NCBI GenBank assembly: GCA_038400315.1
Contig: CP151667.1
Coordinates: 977,174-1,041,173 of the forward strand
Source of the DNA: Isosphaeraceae bacterium EP7
GTDB lineage: Bacteria > Planctomycetota > Planctomycetia > Isosphaerales > Isosphaeraceae
Reading direction: 5' to 3'
Length of the DNA stretch: 64,000 nt
Position numbers and translations under genes: made by a program. The notes beneath the pieces are model-generated. The model was not told where the DNA came from and searched no databases. It worked only from the letters and a program-made list of their open reading frames with translations. Positions 36,643-44,188 of the stretch are shown here, one piece after another; the first letter of the stretch is position 1; every line of letters starts with the position of its first letter.

Positions 36643-36909
36643 TCAGAGCTTGTCCGGGATCGAGCCGATCAGCTCGACGGTGTAGGACACCCAGCGGGAG
36701 ACCAGCCAGGGGAGCGCGACCATCGCCGCGAGCAGCACCGCGACGAGGCGCGGGACCATCGCCACGACGGGCTCGTGCATCTGGGTCAGGGTCTGGGCCA
36801 CACCGACGAGCAGGCCTACCACCAGGGCCACCACCAGCAGAGGCCCGCCCAGCAGGAGCGCCATGCGTAGGGCTTCGGCCGACCAGTCGACAACGAGCGA
36901 GCTATCCAT
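36643..36909 (-). CDS. fliQ: Flagellar-type export protein FliQ
   Basis: An 88-residue two-helix membrane protein with the FliQ pattern: GGPLLVVALVVGLLVGVAQTL, then the polar QMHEP turn, then a second helix. It is a subunit of the FliPQR export core. A strong GGAGGGGAGG ribosome site lies just upstream. The gene order fliO-P-Q-R-flhB is the canonical one. Confidence 0.92.
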   Translation of the reverse strand: MDSSLVVDWSAEALRMALLLGGPLLVVALVVGLLVGVAQTLTQMHEPVVAMVPRLVAVLLAAMVALPWLVSRWVSYTVELIGSIPDKL

Positions 36910-36945
36910 CGTGCCTCCCCTCCGATCGGTTGCTGCGAGAAAGGT

Positions 36946-37884
36946 CTAGGAGAAGCCGCGGAGGAGCATGCCGGCGACGAGCATCCAGCCGTCGGCCAGC
37001 ACGAATAGGATCAGCTTCAATGGCATCGAGACCAGCGAAGGAGGGAGCATGAACAGGCCCATCGCGGCCAGTACGGCGGAGACGACGAGGTCGACCACCA
37101 GGAACGGGAGGTAGATGGCGAAGCCGATCCAGAGGGCCGTCGTCAGCTCGCTGAGCAGATAAGCCGGGGCGACCACGATCAAGGGGAACTCGTCGACGTA
37201 GTCGGGCTCGACGCGGCCGGGCCCGGGGGGGGCGGTGAGGTCGTGCAGCTCTTCGAGGTATCCCTGATGGCCCGTGCGGACGATCTGCCGGAGCATGAAC
37301 GCCTTGATCGGGGCGGAGCCGGCCTCCCAGGCCTGGGTCGCATCCAGGCGATGCTCGGCGAACGGGGTGATGGCGTGGTCGTAGACGTCGGTCGCCACGG
37401 GCCTCATCACCAGGGCCGTGAGCAGCAAGGCAAGGGCGGAGAGCACCTGGTTGCCGGGGACCTGCGGGCTGCCGAGGGCCTGACGCAGGAGAACGAGCAC
37501 GATGTTGATGCGCACGAAGGCCGTGACCATCAGCACCGCCGCGGGCGCCAGTGACACAGCGGCAAAGAGCGGCACGCCTTGCAGATTCTTGAACCAGTCC
37601 GTCGGCTGCATGGCCGGCGACCCGGTCGATGCCGAGGCAGCCGGAGCCTGGGCCTGCTGGATCGAAGGATCAGCGGGACTGATCGCGGGTTGGACCGACG
37701 AGACGCCAGTGACGGCTGGCGGTACCGTGACGACTGGCTTGGCCTTCACGGACTGAGGGGCTCGGTTGAGGCGAACCTGGGGCGGTTGCTCCTCGGGGCC
37801 GGCCCCGAGGATCGCGAAAAGAGTCGCGACACTCAGAGCGAGGACGAGCGAACGTGACGGATTCTTGAGGAGGTTCATGCTCAT
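36946..37884 (-). CDS. fliP: Flagellar-type export protein FliP
   Basis: A 312-residue FliP. A cleavable-looking signal sequence (LVLALSVATLFAILGAG) is followed by a Pro/Ala-rich periplasmic stretch of about 70 residues that is longer than usual, then the conserved core: FVRINIVLVLLRQALGSPQVPGNQVL is recognisable in parts, and the C-terminal helices include VDLVVSAVLAAMGLFMLPP. It forms the export-gate core with FliQ and FliR. The ATG overlaps the fliO stop by 4 bp. Confidence 0.93.
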   Translation of the reverse strand: MSMNLLKNPSRSLVLALSVATLFAILGAGPEEQPPQVRLNRAPQSVKAKPVVTVPPAVTGVSSVQPAISPADPSIQQAQAPAASASTGSPAMQPTDWFKNLQGVPLFAAVSLAPAAVLMVTAFVRINIVLVLLRQALGSPQVPGNQVLSALALLLTALVMRPVATDVYDHAITPFAEHRLDATQAWEAGSAPIKAFMLRQIVRTGHQGYLEELHDLTAPPGPGRVEPDYVDEFPLIVVAPAYLLSELTTALWIGFAIYLPFLVVDLVVSAVLAAMGLFMLPPSLVSMPLKLILFVLADGWMLVAGMLLRGFS

Positions 37885-38462
37885 GCGCCTTCCCCCCGCC
37901 GGGCGTCCCGGGTGGCGAGGGTCGCGGCACGCGTCGAAGCCAGAAGTGGCGTGACGGCGGGCCGCCTGCCGACGCCTGCGAGCCGGCCGATCTCGTCGGC
38001 ATCGTCGATTTCTCCGAGCAAGGATGGAGCCCCCTGGGCGCCGGTGCCGACAATCAGAATACGGTCGCCGACTTGCACCAGAGAAACCGCTTGCTTGGAG
38101 CCGAGGGACGTGCGGCCCAGCACCCGCAGGGTCGCCGGATCTCCTCCGGGCCGATAGCCGCGAGCCGCCAGGCTAGCCCATCCGAAGGCCGCGAGGGCCA
38201 GGCCCACCCCGGCCGTTCCCAGCCACCAGAACCCCGACGAAGCGGGCTCGGCGACGCTGCCGCGGGCCCCTTTGTTCGTCCGAGGGATGCGCCCGGCGGG
38301 TTCGTGATCGCGGGCCGTCGAGGGCAGGGCGAGCGTCGCCGGAGGCTCAACGGCCTTCGCAGGCGTAGAGATCCCGACGCAGACAAGCCACGTCAGCAGG
38401 ACGAGGCGGGCCGCGACGGCTCGAGGTGTCGCGGGCGGTCCCGCGGGCCTTCGCAAATGCAT
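37881..38462 (-). CDS. fliO: FliO-like protein
   Basis: A 193-residue protein with a signal-like N-terminus, a low-complexity region, one membrane helix (FWWLGTAGVGLALAAFGWAS) and a small cytoplasmic domain with the FliO pattern (LRVLGRTSLGSKQAVSLVQV, GDRILIVG). FliO helps assemble the FliP ring. AAGGA lies 7 nt upstream of the ATG. It is coupled to fliP by a 4-bp overlap and separated from the second fliG-like gene by 129 bp in which I see nothing. Confidence 0.82.
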   Translation of the reverse strand: MHLRRPAGPPATPRAVAARLVLLTWLVCVGISTPAKAVEPPATLALPSTARDHEPAGRIPRTNKGARGSVAEPASSGFWWLGTAGVGLALAAFGWASLAARGYRPGGDPATLRVLGRTSLGSKQAVSLVQVGDRILIVGTGAQGAPSLLGEIDDADEIGRLAGVGRRPAVTPLLASTRAATLATRDARRGEGA

Positions 38463-38591
38463 CGGCGGATCCTTGCCGGGCCTGGGTGTCGGTTCGTGGG
38501 CTGTGGCCGCGCTCCGCGCGTCCGTTCGTGCCGAAAACGGCCTCTCGCCCGTCCCCTTGGATGGAGGCGGGCGGGAGGCGAATCGGTCGGG

Positions 38592-38909
38592 TCAGGCGAC
38601 CATATCGGCCATATCTTCGGGGTCGTCGAAGGCGACCTGGCTGAAGCGGCTAAGTCGACAGAGCGCCTCGACGACGGCCCTCTGTGCCAGGCGGACGGAC
38701 TCCAGGGAGACCGGCCCGTAATCCTCCATCGTCCGCTCGATCTGAGCGGCGAAGGCGGCGGGAAGCTTGGTGAGGATTTGCTTGCGGACGAAGGCGGGGG
38801 CACCGATGAGGGCCTCCAACACTTCGCCGGGGGTCACCTGGTTGAGGACGGCCCGCAGGTCGCCCGAATCCAAGGAGCCGAGGTCTTCGATCTCGACGAG
38901 GTCAGACAA
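38592..38909 (-). CDS. FliG C-terminal-domain protein (second FliG-like gene)
   Basis: A 105-residue protein that consists of little more than one FliG C-terminal-type domain: IEDLGSLDSGDLRAVLNQVT, then LEALIGAPAFVRKQILTKLP, then GPVSLESVRLAQRAVVEALC. It overlaps the preceding fliG-like gene by 8 bp in another frame and begins with TTG, which has a strong AGGAGG 6 nt upstream (38916-38921). That ribosome site argues that this is a real separate gene, not a frameshifted end. In a normal motor the FliG C domain contacts the stator; here the role is open. Confidence 0.78.
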   Translation of the reverse strand: MSDLVEIEDLGSLDSGDLRAVLNQVTPGEVLEALIGAPAFVRKQILTKLPAAFAAQIERTMEDYGPVSLESVRLAQRAVVEALCRLSRFSQVAFDDPEDMADMVA

Positions 38910-39489
38910 GGATTTCCTCCTGGCCGCTCGGGTCCGGAAGCGTCAAGAGACCGAGGTCGTGGAGCTGGCGGAGCCGATCGGCCAGCTCGGACTGCGCGGC
39001 CTCCGCGTCGTCCAGCTTGAAGTGGCCCACCCGCGCGAGTTCGAAGGCCAGGGCGTCGGCCGAACCGGCCGGGAGCGCCCTGAGCAGCTTTTCACGCGCG
39101 GGCCTGGCGGCACCGGCCAGGGCCAGGGCCCAGGTCGCGGCATCTTCGTCATGGAACGCGCTGCACAAGTCTCTATCGTCCATCGTGACCACGTCATCGA
39201 ACACGAATCGGAGCCGCCTGAGACCCAGGCCGTAAAATTCCTCAAGGACGGCTTGTTGTTCAGCGGGTGCGATGCGATCGAGCCGTGCGATTTCGAGGGT
39301 CACGGCCTCGACGGACGCCCGGTCGAGCTGCGCAAGGAGAAGCTGGGCAAGGGGTTGCTCCAAGCTGATGACGAGGATGGCCGCCTTGCGGATCTGCGAC
39401 GAGCCATCATCGGCGGATTCGACGCCGTGGAGGTGCGGATCGGGGACGGCCTGGCCGTTGGTAGGGGTCCTGGCGTCGGCGCGGATCAT
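38902..39489 (-). CDS. fliG: FliG-like rotor protein, shortened
   Basis: A 195-residue FliG-like protein, much shorter than the usual 330-340. Residues about 33-90 match the FliG N domain that binds FliF (IRKAAILVISLEQPLAQLLL, EIARLDRIAPAEQQAVLEEF). They run straight into a C-type domain (FVFDDVVTMDDRDL, ALALAGAARPAREKLLRALP). The middle domain with its EHPQ motif, which binds FliM, is not visible. The ATG overlaps the fliF stop by 4 bp. The next gene supplies another C-type domain. Confidence 0.82.
   Translation of the reverse strand: MIRADARTPTNGQAVPDPHLHGVESADDGSSQIRKAAILVISLEQPLAQLLLAQLDRASVEAVTLEIARLDRIAPAEQQAVLEEFYGLGLRRLRFVFDDVVTMDDRDLCSAFHDEDAATWALALAGAARPAREKLLRALPAGSADALAFELARVGHFKLDDAEAAQSELADRLRQLHDLGLLTLPDPSGQEEILV
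38910..38921 (-). promoter_or_regulatory. Strong ribosome site for the second fliG-like gene
   Basis: On the minus strand AGGAGG (38921-38916) is followed by 6 nt and then the TTG start codon. It lies inside the end of the first fliG-like gene and shows independent initiation of the second. Confidence 0.65.
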
Positions 39490-40976
39490 GCGACCTGTCC
39501 CCCTTCGCCGATCCAGCGTTGGAGCACGCCGGCGGCGGCCTCGGGATTGTTGCGGATCAGGTCGCGGACCCTACCCGACGGTCCGGGGCCGGTGCCTGCG
39601 GCGTCGGTCTCGGCCAGGTCGAGCCCGGAGCCACCGCGCCTCGGCTGTGCGGCCACGATCGGGGCGGGCCTGCGGGCGAGCCGGCCCAGCAGCAGGGCCC
39701 CCAGCAGCGTGGAGATGGCCACGCCCAGGCCGAGCGCCACCGGGAACCAGGGCTCCGACCTCCATCCCGACGGTTGCGACGGGGGAGCGGTTACCGTCGC
39801 GTTCTCGGCGACCTGATCGGGGATCGTGATGATCTTGATCTCGCCGAGCTCGTCGGCCGGTACCAGGGCGGCGACGGCCGTCTGGATCAGAGACGAGGTC
39901 TTCTGGAGGTACGGGAGCAAGTCATCGGCCGAGGGAGAACGCCTCGGGACCGCGTCGCGGAAGCAGGCGACGTAATAACTGCGGGGAACCTGAATCAGGA
40001 CCGTGGTCAGGCCTGGCCTGCGCGGTGCCGGGGCTTCGGCCACGGGGCCGGTCTCGGGCTCAGACTCTTCGTCGAGGCTAATCCCACGGTTGGCCAGTGC
40101 CCTGGGAGCTTCGGTCCCGATCGGGGCGACTGCCGGGGTCGCGGCGACGGGGACGGGGGCATCGACCCGGACAATGACGCGTAGTTCGCGAATCCAGTCG
40201 AGCCGAGAGGCGATGTCGGCCTCAAGCTCCTCCTGGCGCGCTTTCGCGAGCGAGAGCTGGCCGATCGATGGGTTGCCCGCGGCGAGATAGGGGTGGCCCT
40301 TGGTGTCGATGACGCTGACGGCGTCGGGCTTGAGGTCGGGCTCGTAGCCGACGAGGAGCTGAATTGCCTGGATCGTCTCGGAGCCGAGCTTCCGGTCGTG
40401 GGTCGTCTTCAGCCAGACCGACGCCCTGGGGGGCTCCCAACCGCGGAGACCGCTGCGTGTCCTGGGCCGGTTGATCGAGACGTGCGCCGAGTCGATGCCG
40501 TCGAGTTGGTTGATCTTCAACTCGAGGATGCGCTCCTTGATTCGGTTACGCTTCTCCTCGTGGGCGGCCGACGACTCGAAGATCGAGGAGTCCTGGAGCT
40601 GCTGCTCGAGGTCGGCGATGGAGATGGGGCCGACCTTCTTCTTCTCGATGGTGTCGGTGGCTTCCTTGATTTTTTCGGAACGGACGCCGATCCGGCCTCG
40701 CTCGTCGGAGCGGTGGGCGATCGACTTGGCGTCCAGGGCCCGGGTGATGGCCATGGCCTCATCGGAGTTGAAGGAACGCCCGTCATACAACCAGACCACG
40801 CTCTCGGCGGGCTGACCGTTGGCGAGGTATCCGGCGACGAGCGCCAGGGCCAGCGGGGCGATGAGCAGCCCGAGCCTGGCGGCGGGCGGCAGGGCCGCGG
40901 CCCAGCGTTTGGCGCGGGCGGCCTGGCCGCGGACCCGGCCCGGCAGCGAACCCGAGTCGGGATTGTCGGTCCGCAT
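39486..40976 (-). CDS. fliF: FliF-like MS-ring protein
   Basis: A 496-residue divergent FliF. One membrane helix near residue 35-50 (LGLLIAPLALALVAGYLA), a periplasmic YscJ/FliF domain (DSAHVSINRPRTRSG, SVWLKTTHDRKLGSETIQAI), a second helix near 405-425 (VALGLGVAISTLLGALLLG) and a cytoplasmic tail. The extreme C-terminus RNNPEAAAGVLQRWIGEGG matches the FliG-binding tail of FliF. AGGAGG lies 9 nt upstream of the ATG at 40976; a GTG at 41087 in frame would add 37 residues. First gene of the operon. Confidence 0.86.
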   Translation of the reverse strand: MRTDNPDSGSLPGRVRGQAARAKRWAAALPPAARLGLLIAPLALALVAGYLANGQPAESVVWLYDGRSFNSDEAMAITRALDAKSIAHRSDERGRIGVRSEKIKEATDTIEKKKVGPISIADLEQQLQDSSIFESSAAHEEKRNRIKERILELKINQLDGIDSAHVSINRPRTRSGLRGWEPPRASVWLKTTHDRKLGSETIQAIQLLVGYEPDLKPDAVSVIDTKGHPYLAAGNPSIGQLSLAKARQEELEADIASRLDWIRELRVIVRVDAPVPVAATPAVAPIGTEAPRALANRGISLDEESEPETGPVAEAPAPRRPGLTTVLIQVPRSYYVACFRDAVPRRSPSADDLLPYLQKTSSLIQTAVAALVPADELGEIKIITIPDQVAENATVTAPPSQPSGWRSEPWFPVALGLGVAISTLLGALLLGRLARRPAPIVAAQPRRGGSGLDLAETDAAGTGPGPSGRVRDLIRNNPEAAAGVLQRWIGEGGQVA

Positions 40977-41203
40977 TGGCGTCCCCCTCCTGGCGACAGT
41001 TCCCCGGCCCGCGTCGTTCGACGACGCAGCCACTCCGGGCGCAGAGAAGGCGGGAATGGCCCGGCCGCGGGCGTCCCGGTCCGACACCGAACACCGGGAC
41101 GAGGCCCGCCCGCCCGAAGGCAGTCAGGCACAGAATCCCCGATCCGGCTCGCCCCCGTCGTCCCTTCCTTGGGACCGCGGGGCCCTCATCGCTGCGAGTC
41201 GGG

Positions 41204-41241
41204 ATTGGGCCACAATTCGTTCATCCTGTCAACGTGACAGG
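41204..41241 (-). promoter_or_regulatory. Candidate fliF operon promoter with overlapping inverted repeat
   Basis: On the minus strand TTGACA (41232-41227) and, 17 bp on, CCCAAT (41209-41204, three of six matches). The inverted repeat CCTGTCA-ACG-TGACAGG (41225-41241) covers the -35 element and could be an operator. The predicted start leaves a leader of about 220 nt before the ATG at 40976. The remainder of the 295-bp spacer shows nothing. Confidence 0.35.
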
Positions 41242-41271
41242 GCGAGGATGCCGGGGGGCCACGACACTGGC

Positions 41272-42669
41272 TCAGTGGTAGAACACCGGGCCCGCTCCGT
41301 CGCCGCCGGCCAGGCGGGCGCGCTCCTGGTCGGCAGGCAGGTAACGCGAGCCGATCGAGAAGAAGATCGAGCCGAGCGCCAGCATCGGCACCAGCGTGAG
41401 CATCCCCACGATGAGGTTCGTTGGGCCCGCAGGAGAGGGGACCGCGCCGGCACCCACAGAGGTCAGCCAGATGCCCAGGCCCGAGCCCGTGATCGAGGGC
41501 TTCCCGAACAGGTCGGAAAGGAAGCCGATCATCAGCGGCGAGCTGATGTCGCCGAAGAGATGCATCAGGAAGATGCTGATCGCGTAGCCCGCCGCGCGGC
41601 GATCGGCCGGCACGACGTTGGCCGTCACCGTGTTGCAAGGGCCGAGTACCGACGACATCACCACCGACGCGAGGAACAGCAGACTCAGGCTCGCCACCCT
41701 GTTCGGGTCCATGATGGCGCCGATGCTGAGCGGCAACGCCAGCGCCACCGCCGCCCCTCCCCAGATCATGTAAGCCCGGCGCATCCGCCGCTGGAGTCGA
41801 TCGGCCCCCCAGGTGCCCAGGCCGATTCCGACCGCGCCGCCGAGCCCCATCAGAACGCCGATGATGCCCGTCTCACCGGGCGACATCCCGCGGACCCGCT
41901 GGTAGAACACCGCGCCCCAGGCGGCGAAGGCGCCCGTGGCGAACGTGACGGCGGCCAGGCCCGCCGTGTTGTAGACGAAGCTGCGGGTCTTCAGGATGCT
42001 GAGATATTCAGGCCAGCCCGGCTTTTTTGAGCTGTCCGATCCGGCGGAGCCCCCCCGGCCCGGGTCGTGGATCACGAGCGCGGCCAGCGACGCGGCAAGG
42101 CCGGGGAGGCCAACGATCCAGAAGGCGTGGCGCCAGCCGTAATGCTCGCCGACCCAGCCGCCGATCCCGTAGCCGACCGCGCCGCCTAGCGGCAGAGCCA
42201 TGAAGTAAACGCCCATCGCGCGACCCCGCCATTTCGGCGGGAAGAGGTCAGCAAGTAAGGTCGGGGCCAGAATTCCATAACTGGCCTCGCCGATGCCGAG
42301 CAAGGATCGCCAGAAGAAGAGATGGCTGAAGTCGGTCGCGAACGAGGACCCGACCGTCGCCACGCTCCAGAGCGCCACGCCGAAGGCCATCAGCCGTCGC
42401 CTGTGGTAGCGGTCGCCCATCCAGCCGACCAGCGGCGACGCCAGCGTGTATACGATCATGAATGAGACGTCGAGCCAGCCCAGGCGCGTGTCGTCGAGGT
42501 TCAGGTCGCGGGCGACCAGCTCCTTCACGGAGAAGAACACGTAGCGGTCCACATAGTTCAGCAGGTTCATGCCGAACAGGACGGCGAGAGCGAACAAGGC
42601 CGCTCCCCGCGAAAACGCGGGCGTGGAGCCCGCCATCGGCCCCCGGGCTTCGAATTGAACGGGTTGCAT
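41272..42669 (-). CDS. MFS transporter, Spinster-like
   Basis: A 465-residue major facilitator with 12 predicted helices. The N-terminal helix includes NLLNYVDRYVFFSV and loop 2-3 carries GWMGDRYHRRRLMA, the MFS motif A; EASYGILAPTLLADLFPPKW in helix 4-5 is typical of Spinster-type members. The substrate is unknown. The ATG at 42669 has no clear ribosome site; an ATG 33 bp further in is possible. It lies upstream of the fli operon on the same strand but separated by 295 bp. Confidence 0.85.
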   Translation of the reverse strand: MQPVQFEARGPMAGSTPAFSRGAALFALAVLFGMNLLNYVDRYVFFSVKELVARDLNLDDTRLGWLDVSFMIVYTLASPLVGWMGDRYHRRRLMAFGVALWSVATVGSSFATDFSHLFFWRSLLGIGEASYGILAPTLLADLFPPKWRGRAMGVYFMALPLGGAVGYGIGGWVGEHYGWRHAFWIVGLPGLAASLAALVIHDPGRGGSAGSDSSKKPGWPEYLSILKTRSFVYNTAGLAAVTFATGAFAAWGAVFYQRVRGMSPGETGIIGVLMGLGGAVGIGLGTWGADRLQRRMRRAYMIWGGAAVALALPLSIGAIMDPNRVASLSLLFLASVVMSSVLGPCNTVTANVVPADRRAAGYAISIFLMHLFGDISSPLMIGFLSDLFGKPSITGSGLGIWLTSVGAGAVPSPAGPTNLIVGMLTLVPMLALGSIFFSIGSRYLPADQERARLAGGDGAGPVFYH

Positions 42670-42781
42670 CAAGGAGGGTCGCCAGGGCCAGCTCGGGGGG
42701 ACATCCGCGAACGAGCCGGCATTCTACGCCACTGCCCCGCCCCCGACGAGTCGACCCGCCGGAGGAGCCTCCGCGTTCGGA

Positions 42782-43969
42782 TCAGTCTCGCCTTGGCCGC
42801 GTGCGTTCCATCGGCTCGGCGCGGAGGAACAGGAGCAGCTCGGTGGTCGAGGGAACCGTCCCCGGCAACCGCAGGTTCATGAACCCGTTCTTGTTCGGGT
42901 GGAGGATGCCCGGCAGGATTCCGGCCGAGATCATCAACGTCTGGTTGAGCGGCCAGGCCTTGACCGTCTGGCTGAGGCGGGTGCCGCAAACCTCGGGCAC
43001 CTCGACGGCCGCCTCGTTGGGCCCGACGTCGCGTGCGGCCAGCACCCGGGTCGAGTGCAGCCGGCGAACCGTGTTCGCGGTCAGCTCGATGGCGGCGTCC
43101 ACGGCGTCGCCGTCGTAGGTCAACAGCGGGCTGATCTTCAGCTCGATCCCCTCGCGGATCGCCTCGGCCTTTGGCTGCGCCCCGAGCGCCGCGCCGCTGT
43201 CTCGCTGGAGGCTGCCGTTGTAGGTCTGCGAAGTGAACCGCTCGAACGTGAGGGTCTGGCCGTTGATGAGCTGGATGGTCTGGTCGGCCAGGTTGAGGAA
43301 CCCGGGGGTGTCCTGCATCCGGGTCACAAGTTGAGTGGCCACGTCATGCGGCACGGTCCAGAGCCGCTGTCCCTGGGGGCCGGTCCCGATCAAATTCAGG
43401 CGGGCGAACTGGAGGTAACGCCAGCGGCTATCGCCGGCGGCGACCATCTGGACGCGCAGGGAGAGGATGTCGAACTCGGCCTCGGTGAACCGCTCGACGA
43501 CCTCCTGGACCTGCTTGAGCACCTTCTCGGAGTGGTAGGCGGCCACCCGGGCGCGGCTGGCGCTTAGGGCGGCGATCTTGTCGTCGTGCCAGGGCCCGAC
43601 CTCGGTTCTTCGGAAGACCCAGTCGACGATGGCCGACTGCGGCGCCGTGGCCTTGTGGGGAAGGGCTGTGTATCGCTTGATATCGAAGGTGCGCCAGTGC
43701 CGGCCGCCGTCGGTGCCGAAGTCGGCGGGGGGCTGGTCCTCGGTCGCGGGTTCTTCGGCCGTGTCTGCGTCGAGATCCTCGTCGACTGGGTCGCCCCGCT
43801 TCACCTTCTTGCGCGGCTCGTCGAGCTGGTCGGTGTCGTCGGAGACGGCGCGAATGCGGCCCGCCTTGGGCGACCCTGCCTTGCGCGGAGAGACCTGCTG
43901 CCCCAGCGCCCGGAAGGGAGCCAGTCCGCCCATGAGCATCGTCAGCCAGAGCGCCGAGCGTCGGTTCAT
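42782..43969 (-). CDS. Exported secretin-like protein
   Basis: A 395-residue protein with a signal peptide (LWLTMLMGGLAPFRALG). After an acidic linker, the C-terminal half has features of the secretin domain: EGIELKISPLLTYDGDAVDA, then LSQTVKAWPLNQTLMISAGI and a closing STTELLLFLRAEP. It lacks an obvious full N0/N1 domain set and is short for a secretin. It could be a reduced secretin or a relative with another role. No pilus or type II secretion genes are adjacent; the type III-like fli operon is 1.8 kb downstream. Divergence is high, so confidence is moderate. Confidence 0.5.
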   Translation of the reverse strand: MNRRSALWLTMLMGGLAPFRALGQQVSPRKAGSPKAGRIRAVSDDTDQLDEPRKKVKRGDPVDEDLDADTAEEPATEDQPPADFGTDGGRHWRTFDIKRYTALPHKATAPQSAIVDWVFRRTEVGPWHDDKIAALSASRARVAAYHSEKVLKQVQEVVERFTEAEFDILSLRVQMVAAGDSRWRYLQFARLNLIGTGPQGQRLWTVPHDVATQLVTRMQDTPGFLNLADQTIQLINGQTLTFERFTSQTYNGSLQRDSGAALGAQPKAEAIREGIELKISPLLTYDGDAVDAAIELTANTVRRLHSTRVLAARDVGPNEAAVEVPEVCGTRLSQTVKAWPLNQTLMISAGILPGILHPNKNGFMNLRLPGTVPSTTELLLFLRAEPMERTRPRRD

Positions 43970-44188
43970 CGCCGGGGGCCTCCTTGCCCAGATCCATCCA
44001 AGATGCCGTCTCCACCGACCCCGGGGAGAATCCTCCGCCCCGGTTTCAACCGGACCCTAACAGACCCCCAGGGATCGCTCAACCCCAATGCATCCCCGTC
44101 TTGGAATGCGACAATCGGGACGGGGCCGCCGCCCGGGTCCCGATCGTCGCTCGTGGTTGCTTCCTGGGACCGATGTCCGGTGGTCGCC

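Noticed and set aside
38892..38925. Frameshift in fliG as explanation for two fragments
   Set aside because: The second frame has its own AGGAGG with 6-nt spacing and a TTG start, and both pieces appear to contain complete domains, so two genes are more likely.
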